Notes under the pieces: model-generated
The model's input: the letters and a program-made list of their open reading frames with translations, nothing else
Told to the model about the DNA's origin: nothing
The model's database searches: none
Shown here: piece by piece, positions 27,301 through 35,037 of the stretch
Layout: every line of letters starts with the position of its first letter
Numbering within the stretch: the first letter of the stretch is position 1
Position numbers and translations under genes: made by a program
Assembly: GCA_964490725.1 (NCBI GenBank)
Contig: CAZBDU010000028.1
Span: 1 to 58,081, forward strand
DNA length: 58,081 bases
Direction of reading: 5' to 3'
Source of the DNA: CAZBDU01 sp964490725
GTDB lineage: Bacteria > Spirochaetota > Spirochaetia > SZUA-6 > DRHE01

Positions 27301-27624
27301 CCGGGTGGCCAGCTCCTGGAGCCGCTCCACCGAGGGGCAGCGGGCCAGGAGGAGCTCCAGGGTCATCCGCCTGCTGCGCAGCACCCGCTCGGAGTCCGTC
27401 CGCACCTCCAGGTCCTGGCGCGCCGGGTAGTTGCAGGAGGTGACGATGCGGGCCCTGCCGGCGGAGCCGGCCTCCACCACGCAGAGCCGGCAGGCGCCGT
27501 AGGGCTCCAGGGCGGGATGGTGGCAGAGGGTTGGGATCTCGATACCGTGCTCGCCGGCCGCCTCCAGGACGCTCCGCCCCTCCTCCGTGTGGATCCGCCG
27601 GCCGTCGACGGTGATCTCGATCAT
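24394..27624 (-). CDS. Fusion: NuoG N-terminal ferredoxin + C-terminal part of HdrA
   Basis: 1076 residues. Residues 1-80 are the [2Fe-2S] domain of NuoG/HydA-type proteins (C34, C45, C48, C64). The His-Cys3 [4Fe-4S] segment that follows in NuoG is missing: only RCPSVERLQEL remains. Residues 120-180 hold two [4Fe-4S] motifs (CVLCGLCVRIC, CLTCGACATVCP). From about residue 207 (IYIPYPQALPNVPVI) the protein is HdrA from just after its first ferredoxin motif: C227/C235/C238/C242, the intact cluster domain (CHCG, ASCTPRTHEP, DQCSWVH), the second FAD site (IVGGGLAGMTAAVNL) and the C-terminal two-cluster ferredoxin. The FAD half missing here is encoded by the gene at 29498-30388. ATG overlaps the nuoF stop (ATGA). 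Predicted to take electrons from NuoF flavin directly into HdrA. Confidence 0.9.
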   Translation of the reverse strand: MIEITVDGRRIHTEEGRSVLEAAGEHGIEIPTLCHHPALEPYGACRLCVVEAGSAGRARIVTSCNYPARQDLEVRTDSERVLRSRRMTLELLLARCPSVERLQELATRYGVGEPRFEARDAEERCVLCGLCVRICREKMGIGAVDFVGRGTGMRVAPAFDRKSAVCLTCGACATVCPTGAVKLEEVSPNQPIPLESEFDVGMRARSTIYIPYPQALPNVPVIDRENCVHFLTGGCKTCQSFCPAGAIDYDQEDQVVEIEAGAAILAPGYCLFDPGQKLETGYAWYPNVITSLQFERLLSASGPHAGKILRPSDLKTPHRIAFVQCVGSRDAERDYCSSVCCMYATKEAIIAKEHESGLDCHVFYMDIRAFGKGFELYYERARELGVTYTRCRPSSIEQEPSGDLKVGYLDEAGRHLTEVFDLVVLSSGMQPAREVRELAGKFGVALDGQGFAVTSRLGPVESSAPGVYVCGPFSEPKDIPETVMEASGAAAQAMALLARGRGTLVAERQRPPEKDVSGQAPRIGVFICHCGRNIAGVVDVAGVRSFAETLPGVVCAQDNLYTCSIDTQNGIKKAILEHDLNRVVVASCTPRTHEPLFRETVRDAGLNPYLFEMANIRDQCSWVHMADPAGATEKAKDLVRAAAAKAALLEPLYSRPIPVSSAALIVGGGLAGMTAAVNLAEQGFRVHLVEREPELGGNMRRLRTLLGGEDPRERLQRIISRIAELANVTVWTGATVGPVTGFLGNFTSTIVQDGSASEVEHGVIVLATGAQELPPREYGYGADPRILTQLRLEEMLAEGAFEAERVVMIQCVGSREGERMYCSRVCCSQAVKNALLIKDRHPRTDVVVLYREMRTYGFRERYYTLARQRGVRFIRYTLEAKPQVTVEEQRLRVVVRDPVLEKTLQIDCDLIALAPALVPRDDAEEVARMLKVPLTRERFFLEAHLKLRPVDFSVDGVFVAGMAHAPKSVEETIAQAQAAASRAATIISKDRYTPEAIVSRVDPEVCAGCGLCVAICSYDAARLSIHRGRRVAEFNQALCKGCGACAATCPSGAVQQLGFRPAQILEMVGAALEVRA

Positions 27625-29501
27625 GCCGCCACCTCGGCCGCGCGCACCTTGCGCACCGCCCCGGGCCGGCAGACCTCGAAGCAGACGCCGCACTTGATGC
27701 ACGCGGCCTCCTCGATGCGGTGGGGCTGTTTCCGCTCCCCCCGGATGGCTCCGGCGGGACACTGCTTCACGCACAGCGTGCACCCGTTGCAGGAATCCGG
27801 ATCCACGACGTAGCGGAACAGGTTCCGGCAGACTCCGGCGGGACAGGTGCGCTCGCGGACGTGCGCCTCGTACTCGTCGCGGAAGTACTTCAGGGTGGAG
27901 AGCACCGGGTTGCCGGCCGTGGCCCCCAGGGCACAGAGGGCGGTGTCCACCAGGTATTCTCCCAGCTCCTCCAGGGTCCCCAGGTCCTCCTCCCGGCCTT
28001 CGCCGGCAGAGATCCTGGCCACGATCTCGTGCATCCGGTCGATCCCCTCACGGCAGGCCACGCACTTGCCGCAGGATTCGCCTTTCAGGAAGTCCAGGAA
28101 GTACCGGGCCACGTCCACCATGCAGGTGTCCTGGTCCATGACGATCATCCCGCCGGAGCCCATCATGGACCCCGCCTTCTTCAGCTCGTCGTAGTCCACC
28201 GGCAGGTCCAGGAGGTCTTCCGACAGGCAGCCCCCCGAGGGTCCGCCGGTCTGCACGGCCTTGAACCTGCCTTCCCCCGGAACACCGCCGCCGATCTCGA
28301 AGATGATCTCCCGGAGTGTGAGCCCCATGGGCACCTCCACCAGTCCGGTGTTGCGGATCTTGCCCACCAGGGAGAAGATCTTGGTTCCCTTGCTGCCGCC
28401 GGTGCCGATGGCCCGGTACCAGTCGGCGCCGCGGCCGATGATCTGGGGGACATTGGCCCAGGTCTCCACGTTGTTCAGGGTGCTGGGCCTGTCCCACAGG
28501 CCGTGCTCCACGGTGTGCACGTACTTGGCCCGGGGCCTTCCCACCCTGCCCTCCAGGGAGGCCATCAGCGCCGTGGATTCGCCACAGACGAAGGCGCCGG
28601 CGCCGGTGCTGATGCGGATCGAGAAATCGTGTCCGCTTCCCAGGATGTCGCGGCCCAGGAGGCCCCTGGACTCCGCCTGGGCGATGGCGCGCTCCAGGCG
28701 CTCCACCGCCAGGGGATACTCGGCCCTGACGTAGATGATCCCCTCCCCTGCGCCGACGGCGTAGGAGCCCACGATCATTCCTTCCAGCACGGCGTGGGGG
28801 TTGCTCTCCAGCACGGAGCGGTCCATGTAGGCGCCGGGATCCCCCTCGTCGGCGTTGCAGATCACGTAGCGGATGCCCTCCGGCGCCTCGGCGCTGCGGC
28901 AGGAGCTCCACTTGCGTCCCGTGGGGAACCCTCCCCCGCCCCGGCCGCGGAGCTCCGAGCGCGTGATCTCCCCGATCACCTCCTCGGGGCTCATCCCGCC
29001 AAACACCTTCAGCAGGGAGGCGTATCCCCCTGCGGCCAGGTAGTCCTCCAGGCTGGTGGGGTCGATCCGCTCGTTCAGCCCCAGGATGATCCGCTGCTGT
29101 TTCCGGTAGAAGGGGATCTGGTCCCGGCTCTTCTTTCTCTCGCCGGTGGCAGGGTCCTGGTACAGGAGCCGCTCCACCACCTCTCCCGCCAGAATGGTCC
29201 GGGAAACGATTTCCGAGGCGTCCTGCGGCGCCACCTTCTGGTAGAGCAGATTCTGCGGCTGCACGATCACCATGGGCTCGATCTCGCAGAAGCCCAGGCA
29301 GCCGCTGCGGCGGATGGCCACCTTGCCCTCCATCCCGGATCTGGCAAGCTCCGCATCCAGGGCCTCCGCCACCGCCCGGCTGCCCTTCAGGAGACAGCAG
29401 GTGGAGTTCTCCGAGATGACCAGAGTGGTCTCCGCGGGGCTGGTTCGGGCCCCCAGGGTGTCCAGCGTGTCTTTCAGCTCCTCCAGGCTGCGCAGCTTCA
29501 C
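27621..29501 (-). CDS. nuoF: NuoF/HydB-type NADH-oxidising flavoprotein
   Basis: 626 residues in the layout of bifurcating-hydrogenase beta subunits (HydB/HymB). An N-terminal thioredoxin-like [2Fe-2S] domain has C35/C36, C68 and C72. The FMN and NADH sites follow (GRGGGGFPTGRKW at about 187-199, ICNADEGDPGAYMDR, GAGAFVCGESTALM), then the N3-type [4Fe-4S] motif (ESCGKCVACREG and a later Cys). A C-terminal extension with two ferredoxin clusters (CNGCTLCVKQCP, CIKCGVCFEVCRP) is absent from complex I NuoF. GTG start overlaps the upstream stop (GTGA). It exchanges electrons between NADH and the iron-sulfur chain made by its two fusion neighbours. Confidence 0.94.
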   Translation of the reverse strand: MKLRSLEELKDTLDTLGARTSPAETTLVISENSTCCLLKGSRAVAEALDAELARSGMEGKVAIRRSGCLGFCEIEPMVIVQPQNLLYQKVAPQDASEIVSRTILAGEVVERLLYQDPATGERKKSRDQIPFYRKQQRIILGLNERIDPTSLEDYLAAGGYASLLKVFGGMSPEEVIGEITRSELRGRGGGGFPTGRKWSSCRSAEAPEGIRYVICNADEGDPGAYMDRSVLESNPHAVLEGMIVGSYAVGAGEGIIYVRAEYPLAVERLERAIAQAESRGLLGRDILGSGHDFSIRISTGAGAFVCGESTALMASLEGRVGRPRAKYVHTVEHGLWDRPSTLNNVETWANVPQIIGRGADWYRAIGTGGSKGTKIFSLVGKIRNTGLVEVPMGLTLREIIFEIGGGVPGEGRFKAVQTGGPSGGCLSEDLLDLPVDYDELKKAGSMMGSGGMIVMDQDTCMVDVARYFLDFLKGESCGKCVACREGIDRMHEIVARISAGEGREEDLGTLEELGEYLVDTALCALGATAGNPVLSTLKYFRDEYEAHVRERTCPAGVCRNLFRYVVDPDSCNGCTLCVKQCPAGAIRGERKQPHRIEEAACIKCGVCFEVCRPGAVRKVRAAEVAA

Positions 29502-30388
29502 GCGCTTTCCTTTTCCCGGTAGCGGTCCAGAAGCTTCGGCACCTTGGCCGCAGACATCTGGCCGTGATACTCCTGGTCCACGGCGACGATGGGCCCCAGC
29601 GCGCAGGCGCCCAGGCAGTTCACCCGCTCCAGGGAGAAAAAGCCGTCCGGCGTAGTCCCCCCCGTGGTGATCTCCAGCCTACGTTCCAGCTCCTCCAGAA
29701 CGCGCTGGCCCCCCCGCACGTGGCAGGCCGTGCCCATGCAGATGCGGATGAGGTGCCTGCCCCTGGGCTCCAGGCTGAAGGACTTGAAGAAGCTGGCCGT
29801 GCCGTACACCTCCGCGGCGCTCACCCCGAGCCGTTCGGCGATCCGCTGGAGCGCCGGAGCGGGCAGGTAGTTGAACCTGGCGTTCACCTCCTGCAGCAGC
29901 CGAATCAGATGGTGCCTTTCGGCGCCGCAGGTTTGCAGGATCGCCTCCGTGGCCTCCAGGATCGCCTGGCTTTCCCGGCTCGGGGGCGCCTCAGGCAGCC
30001 GCGGGACCTGCACCCTGTTCCGCACAGGGCAGGCGCTCATGCAGCTCCCGCAGCCCGTGCATTTGGCCGCATCCACGGAGCGGGCCTTCTTCCGCACCCG
30101 GATGCGGAACGCCCCGGGGCCTCCCGTGACGCTCTCCACCTCGGAGTAGGTGAGCTTCTCGATGTTGAGATGGCCCCCGCACTCCACCAGCCGCGGGGAC
30201 AGGGTGCACATGGCGCAGTCATTGGTGGGGAAGGTCTTGTCGAGCTGGGACATGGCCCCACCGAGGGAGGGACCTCGCTCGACCAGGTATACCCTGAAGC
30301 CGGCGTTGGCCAGGTCGAGGGAGGCCTGCATCCCGCCGATGCCGGCCCCGGCCACCAGCACGGCGCCTATTGGAGACGCGTCTTCCAC
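29498..30388 (-). CDS. Fusion: N-terminal FAD half of HdrA + NuoE
   Basis: 296 residues. Residues 1-125 are the start of HdrA: FAD site VLVAGAGIGGMQASLDL (10-26), ERGPSLGG, TFPTNDCAMCTLSP and one ferredoxin motif CTGCGSCMSACP (110-121). HdrA stops there. From about residue 140 the protein is NuoE, the 24-kDa thioredoxin-like subunit, with [2Fe-2S] ligands C217, C222, C258 and C262 (CMGTACHVRGG, VNCLGACALGP). First gene of the operon. I place the start at GTG 30388, seven bases after GGAGGT; the GTG at 30397 would overlap that site. With NuoF and the NuoG-HdrA fusion it makes a complete NuoEFG-N plus HdrA set spread over three chains. Confidence 0.92.
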   Translation of the reverse strand: MEDASPIGAVLVAGAGIGGMQASLDLANAGFRVYLVERGPSLGGAMSQLDKTFPTNDCAMCTLSPRLVECGGHLNIEKLTYSEVESVTGGPGAFRIRVRKKARSVDAAKCTGCGSCMSACPVRNRVQVPRLPEAPPSRESQAILEATEAILQTCGAERHHLIRLLQEVNARFNYLPAPALQRIAERLGVSAAEVYGTASFFKSFSLEPRGRHLIRICMGTACHVRGGQRVLEELERRLEITTGGTTPDGFFSLERVNCLGACALGPIVAVDQEYHGQMSAAKVPKLLDRYREKESA

Positions 30389-30572
30389 TGCCGCCACCTC
30401 CGGAACACCGATCCCTTCCCGTTCTCCGGCCCAAACGGCGCGCTCCGCAGCCGCCTGCGCGCGCCGTATCCCTGACTCTCACGTGGGCGACGATGTGACC
30501 ATGGTTGGCAGACAAGATCCAGGAACATTCATGGCCAGCGCTTATCGCGCATCAGCTCACGATATCGTCCAC

Positions 30573-30601
30573 AGGGTAAAGCATGCGGGAAGTGCTGTCA
30601 A
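30573..30601 (-). promoter_or_regulatory. Sigma70-type promoter of the Hdr/Nuo/Flx operon
   Basis: On the minus strand a perfect TTGACA (30601-30596) is followed by a 17-base spacer and TACCCT (30578-30573). The start of transcription would be near 30566, giving a leader of about 180 bases before the first GTG. No other promoter of this quality is apparent within the following 20 kb of overlapping genes. Confidence 0.7.
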
Positions 30602-30656
30602 TCGCGAACTTGGGAGCAATTGCCTGGGGGAGCTTTTTTTTCGAGGAATTTCCGGC

Positions 30657-30688
30657 GGGAGGGCGGCTGCCTTCGCGGCCGCCCTCCC
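30657..30688 (-). terminator. Strong GC hairpin after the deoxynucleoside kinase gene
   Basis: GGGAGGGCGGC and GCCGCCCTCCC form an 11-base-pair stem with a 10-base loop between the kinase and the Hdr promoter. There is no clear T tract on either strand, so it is a likely but not certain terminator. Confidence 0.45.
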
Positions 30689-30871
30689 GGCCTGCCTCGT
30701 CTCACCCGCTCCGGTTGTGCGGGTGTGTCCCGATGCCCCAGGGCGCCGCCGGGGCGGACCCGCGTCGTGGCACAGTGCAACGCCGTTCCCCCCTTGCGCG
30801 ACCGAGCAGCGTGGAACGACGCCACGCGGGACTGTGCGGCCGTGGGGCCGGGGCTCCCCGGGCCGGCGGGC

Positions 30872-31516
30872 TCACATCTCCTGCGGGAACAGCAGCCCCT
30901 GGCGGTGCCGGAGCCGCTCCTCCACCGTCCGCACCACGGCGCGGAGGTCCCGGGACTCGTGCACGAAGTCCAGGCGATCTGCAGGCACCACCAGCACCGG
31001 GGCAAGGTCGAAGGAGCCGATCCACTCCTCGTAGAGGACATTGAGCTGCTCCAGGTACGCCTCGTCAATGCCCGCCTCGAAGCCCCGGCCGCGCAGCGCG
31101 ATGCGCCGCCGCAGCGTGGGCACCGGGGCTCTCAGGTACACCACCAGGTCCGGCGCGGGCAGCAGCGTGGTCAGGGTGCGGTACAGCCCGGTATAGGTGC
31201 TCCACTCCCGTTCGCTCATCCTGCCCTGCAGGTGGAGGTTGCGGGCGAAGACCTGGGCGTCCTCGTAGAGCGAACGGTCCTGGACCACCGAGTGAGGGTC
31301 ATCCATGAGGGCGCGATGGGACTCGACCCGATGCGTCAAGAAGAAGATCTGGGAGTGAAACGCCCAACGCCGCATGTCGCGGTAGAAATCTTCCAGGTAG
31401 GGGTTCTCGGCGACGGGCTCCAAGTATGCCTTCCAGCCCAGGAGGTCGCACATCAGGCCCACCAGGGTGGACTTCCCCGCTCCGATGTTGCCGGCGATCA
31501 CCACGTACTTTCTCAA
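30872..31516 (-). CDS. Deoxynucleoside kinase
   Basis: About 214 residues, family of deoxyadenosine/deoxyguanosine/deoxycytidine kinases of the salvage pathway. P-loop GNIGAGKST lies near residues 9-17, EPVAENPYL carries the conserved Glu, QDRSLYEDAQVFA the DRS motif, and YLRAPVPTLRRRIALRGR the lid. I place the start at TTG 31516 (LRKYVVIAG), ten bases after GGAGG. The frame stays open further upstream, but those residues are not family-like. Which deoxynucleoside it prefers is not evident. It ends before a strong hairpin and is not part of the Hdr operon. Confidence 0.85.
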   Translation of the reverse strand: MRKYVVIAGNIGAGKSTLVGLMCDLLGWKAYLEPVAENPYLEDFYRDMRRWAFHSQIFFLTHRVESHRALMDDPHSVVQDRSLYEDAQVFARNLHLQGRMSEREWSTYTGLYRTLTTLLPAPDLVVYLRAPVPTLRRRIALRGRGFEAGIDEAYLEQLNVLYEEWIGSFDLAPVLVVPADRLDFVHESRDLRAVVRTVEERLRHRQGLLFPQEM

Positions 31517-31550
31517 GCGGTCAAAGCCTCCAGTCCACAATACCTCATCT

Positions 31551-31585
31551 GCGCGCCCCGGGGTACTCCCGGGACCGGGGCGCGC
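31551..31585. repeat. Perfect GC hairpin in divergent intergenic region
   Basis: GCGCGCCCCGG and CCGGGGCGCGC form an 11-base-pair inverted repeat between the divergent kinase and MFS genes. It could be an operator or transcript structure; nothing more can be said. Confidence 0.5.
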
Positions 31586-31641
31586 CCTCAACACGGGCCG
31601 CCGAATGGGTTAGCATTGCCGCGGCCTTCGAGCGGATCGAT

Positions 31642-32892
31642 ATGAACGACGTCTCGCGCACATCCGCCACCCTGCTCCCCGCCGATCTCATCCTGCCCAT
31701 GGGGCTGGGCACCGCGCTGTCGCTGTTGGGGGACAGCACCCTGTACACGGTGCTGCCCACTCACACCGCAGCGGCGGGGGTGCCCGTGGCCGCGGTGGGC
31801 GTGCTCCTGGGGATCAACCGGCTGGTGCGGCTGCTGAGCAACACGGCGGCCGGCCACCTCTTTGACCGCGGCAACACCCGCCTCCTGTTCATCCTCTCAC
31901 TGCTCCTGGGCGCACTGTCCACCCTGCTCTGCGGTCTCGCGACCGGGCTGTGGCCGCTGCTGCTGGCGCGCGCGCTGTGGGGGCTCGCCTGGTCCGGAAT
32001 CTGGGTGGGGGGCGCCAACATGCTGTTGGGCGCCTCCCCGCCGCGAGAACGGGGCCGGTGGCTGGGCACGCTGCAGATCTGGTTCTTCGCCGGCACCGCC
32101 GGCGGATCGCTGCTGGGCGGACTGTTCACGGACCTGCTGGGCTACCGGGGGGCCCTCCTGGCCGGCGGGGGCCTCTCCCTCGCCGGCGCCTTGACCGCGG
32201 CCCTGACCCTGCCCGGGGGAGGGAGCCTCCCGAGGAGTGGGGCGGCTCCCCGGCAGGAGAGGCCCTCTCGCCGGGGAGCACGGCTGAACCACCCGGGTCT
32301 GGCCACCGCGGCGCTCGTCCAGGGCGTCAACCGCCTGGCCCTCTCGGGCCTGCTGGCCTCGGTGATCAGCCTGCTGACCCGCGACCGCCTGGCGCCTGCG
32401 GCTGCCCTGATCGGCGTCTCCACATTGACGGGGATCCTCAACATGGGCCGCACGGGGGTGAGCATGGCCTCCGCGCTCACTTTCGGCCGGCTTTCCGACG
32501 CCCTGGGCAGCCGCAGGCTGGCCACCTCCACCAGCCTGGCCGCCGGGGTCGCCGGCCTGCATCTGCTCTCCTACGCAAGCCCCCCCGCGTTCATTGCAGG
32601 GCTGGCGCTGGCGGCGGTGGCCGCAGGCAGCATCCCCGTTCTGGCGCGCAGCCTGGCCGGCGACTTTTCCGGCCACGGCAGCCGGGGCAGGGCCGTGGCC
32701 GCCGTCCAGACCGCGGGGGACCTGGGAAGCGCCGTGGGGCCACCCCTGGCGTTCCTCCTCATGCCCCTTACCGGCCTGCCGCTGCTGTTCAACGTCTCCG
32801 CCGGGATCTTCGCCCTCTGCCTCCTGCCGGTGAACCTGGTGCGCGGCTTCACCGCTTCCGGCGCGAAGGGTGGCGGCGGGGCGGATGAATGA
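31642..32892 (+). CDS. Major facilitator superfamily transporter
   Basis: 416 residues with about 12 hydrophobic segments in two halves, separated by a basic, Pro-rich central loop (about residues 195-215). Loop 2-3 carries AGHLFDRGNTR, the MFS motif A variant, and a second such loop is FGRLSDALGSRR. Inner-membrane transporter; substrate unknown. ATG at 31642 has a weak ribosome-binding site, so the exact start is uncertain. Divergent from the kinase gene, 110 bases before the GH15 gene on the same strand. Confidence 0.8.
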   Translation: MNDVSRTSATLLPADLILPMGLGTALSLLGDSTLYTVLPTHTAAAGVPVAAVGVLLGINRLVRLLSNTAAGHLFDRGNTRLLFILSLLLGALSTLLCGLATGLWPLLLARALWGLAWSGIWVGGANMLLGASPPRERGRWLGTLQIWFFAGTAGGSLLGGLFTDLLGYRGALLAGGGLSLAGALTAALTLPGGGSLPRSGAAPRQERPSRRGARLNHPGLATAALVQGVNRLALSGLLASVISLLTRDRLAPAAALIGVSTLTGILNMGRTGVSMASALTFGRLSDALGSRRLATSTSLAAGVAGLHLLSYASPPAFIAGLALAAVAAGSIPVLARSLAGDFSGHGSRGRAVAAVQTAGDLGSAVGPPLAFLLMPLTGLPLLFNVSAGIFALCLLPVNLVRGFTASGAKGGGGADE

Positions 32893-33003
32893 GCGCTCCA
32901 TCATCGCGGGCGGTGCTTCACGCGTTGCCCGCTCTGCGCTACACTCCCAGGGCGGCCTCACCGCCTGCAAACCGCAAAGGAGGGTGCCCACGCGGCCTGA
33001 CAC

Positions 33004-34824
33004 ATGAACGACCTGGACTTCGGCATCATCGGCAACTGCAGATCCGCGGCTCTGGTTTCGAAGAGCGGCAGCATCGACTGGTGCTGCCTGCCGGAGTTCA
33101 ACTCGCCGTCCGTCTTTGCCAGGCTCCTGGACGAAGATCGCGGCGGGTGCTTCTCCATCGAGGTCGGCCCCGGCTACACCACCACCCAGCGCTACGTCTA
33201 CCGCACCAACATCCTCCGCACCCGCTTCCTCAGCGGGCCTGACGCCTTCGAGGTCCTGGATTTCATGCCGCGCTACCGGGCGGACAACGGGCACTACTAC
33301 TGCCCGCCGGAGATCGTGCGCATGATCCGTCCGATTTCCGGAAGCCCCCGTGCCCGCATCCGCTATGCTCCCCGGCTGGCCTACGGGGAGCACGAAACGG
33401 TCACCGCGCGGGGAGACCGCTACATCAAGAGCTGCACCGCCAAGGGAGCCTATGAATCGGTCTACCTGTACACCGACATGGATCATGAAGCCGTGCTGGC
33501 GGCGGCGGAGGTGACCATCGATCGGGACTACTATTTCCTGCTCAGCTACAATCAGAAGCTGGTAGAGCTGGACGGGCACAAGATTCGCCTGGAGTACGAG
33601 CGCACGGAGGTCTACTGGCTGAACTGGCTGGAGCGTACCATTCATTTCCGGCAGTACCAGACCCCGATCCTGCGCAGCACTCTGGTGCTGAAGCTGCTGA
33701 CCTTCCATAGAACCGGGGCCATCCTGGCCGCGGCCACCGCCTCTCTTCCGGAGGCCATCGGCGGGGTCCGCAACTGGGACTACCGGTTCTGCTGGATCCG
33801 CGACGCCTCCATGATGATCTCCATTCTCACTGCGCTGGGCCACTACAACTCTGCCCGCCGCTTCCTGACCTTCATCATCAACGTGATCCCCTTCAAAGAA
33901 GACGAGATACAGATCATGTACGGCATCCGCGGAGAGAAGGAGCTCACGGAGCGCGAGCTGCCCTGGCTGGCCGGCTACGAAGGGTCCCGGCCCGTACGGG
34001 TGGGCAATGCCGCCTATACGCAGAAGCAGAACGACATCTACGGAGTCCTGGTGGACGTCATGCACCAGTACTTCAAGCTCTTTCGCCACACCCTTGCCTA
34101 CAGCGAAGACCTGTGGACCATCGTGCGCACCCTCATGCGCACCGTGGAGAGGACCTGGCGGGACCCCGACAAGGGGATCTGGGAAATCCGGACCCAGGAG
34201 CGGCACTTCACCTTTTCCAAGGTGCTGTCCTGGGTGGCCATGGACCGGGGGGCAAGAATCGCCACGATTCTGGACAAGCCCGACTACGCCGCGGCCTGGT
34301 CCCACACGGCCCAGGAGATCAAGGCGGACATCCACGAGAAAGGCTGGAATGAACGGATCGGCGCCTTCACCCAGTACTACGGAGGCGAGAGCCTGGACGC
34401 CGCCAACCTGCTCATGGAAACCTACGATTTCATCGCGGCGGAAGATCCGCGCTACGTCGCCACGGTGCGCAAGACCCGGCAGGAGCTCTGCCGGGACGGC
34501 CTCATGTACCGCTACCGCAACCAGGACGACTTCGGCCTGCCCCGGTCCTCCTTCACGGTCTGCACCTTCTGGATGGTCAAGAGCCTGTACAAGATCGGCG
34601 AGATCGAAGATGCCGAACGCATGTTCCACAAGACTCTCTCCTACGCCAACCACCTGGGGCTGTTCAGCGAGGGGATCGATTTCGAGAGCAAACGGCTGGT
34701 GGGCAACTTCCCGCAGGGCTACTCGCACCTTGCCCTGATCGACGCGGCCATGACCCTGGGGGGAATGGAGGTGACGGACGAGCAGAAGCTGGTGTCCCTG
34801 CTTCGCTACCCCTTTGCGGAGTAG
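33004..34824 (+). CDS. GH15 glucoamylase/trehalase-like hydrolase
   Basis: 606 residues, normal length for bacterial glycoside hydrolase family 15 proteins, which cut glucose from alpha-glucans or trehalose. Family hallmarks: IGNCRSAALVSKSGSIDWCCLP at the N-terminus, RNWDYRFCWIRDASM (about 257-271) in the (alpha/alpha)6 barrel, GNAAYTQKQNDIYG, and the end GNFPQGYSHLALIDAA. There is no signal peptide, so it acts in the cytoplasm. A good Shine-Dalgarno (AAAGGAGG) lies unusually far, about 22 bases, before the ATG, and an in-frame TGA directly upstream excludes a longer N-terminus. Fits alpha-glucan use together with amylosucrase and GlgX at 53.9-58 kb. Confidence 0.9.
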   Translation: MNDLDFGIIGNCRSAALVSKSGSIDWCCLPEFNSPSVFARLLDEDRGGCFSIEVGPGYTTTQRYVYRTNILRTRFLSGPDAFEVLDFMPRYRADNGHYYCPPEIVRMIRPISGSPRARIRYAPRLAYGEHETVTARGDRYIKSCTAKGAYESVYLYTDMDHEAVLAAAEVTIDRDYYFLLSYNQKLVELDGHKIRLEYERTEVYWLNWLERTIHFRQYQTPILRSTLVLKLLTFHRTGAILAAATASLPEAIGGVRNWDYRFCWIRDASMMISILTALGHYNSARRFLTFIINVIPFKEDEIQIMYGIRGEKELTERELPWLAGYEGSRPVRVGNAAYTQKQNDIYGVLVDVMHQYFKLFRHTLAYSEDLWTIVRTLMRTVERTWRDPDKGIWEIRTQERHFTFSKVLSWVAMDRGARIATILDKPDYAAAWSHTAQEIKADIHEKGWNERIGAFTQYYGGESLDAANLLMETYDFIAAEDPRYVATVRKTRQELCRDGLMYRYRNQDDFGLPRSSFTVCTFWMVKSLYKIGEIEDAERMFHKTLSYANHLGLFSEGIDFESKRLVGNFPQGYSHLALIDAAMTLGGMEVTDEQKLVSLLRYPFAE

Positions 34825-34828
34825 GCAC

Positions 34829-34857
34829 TTGACAAGGCCCGCCAAATTGCATAACTT
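34829..34857 (+). promoter_or_regulatory. Sigma70-type promoter with long leader for the RRM gene
   Basis: TTGACA (34829-34834), 17-base spacer, TAACTT (34852-34857), starting five bases after the GH15 stop. The transcript would carry a leader of about 175 bases, much longer than needed for translation initiation. Confidence 0.7.
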
Positions 34858-35037
34858 GCTCGGGACTTCCGGATGCGGGCTCGCCGGGCGTCGATGTCAA
34901 GAAAGGGAGCCCGATCATTGGGACTTTGCATTCCAACGCGGAGGACAACCGACCAGATTGTGGGCGAGTTCGCAACACGTTCTGCTCCTCGATGGTGAGT
35001 GTCAAAGGACGATGAAGGAATTTTCTAGGAGGAGAAC

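Larger units (their letters stand above)
30389..30871. other. Long intergenic region upstream of the Hdr operon
   Basis: Contains the operon promoter, an untranslated leader of about 180 bases, an 8-T run on the plus strand and a strong hairpin. No coding sequence is recognised. It separates the Hdr operon from the deoxynucleoside kinase gene on the same strand. Confidence 0.6.
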
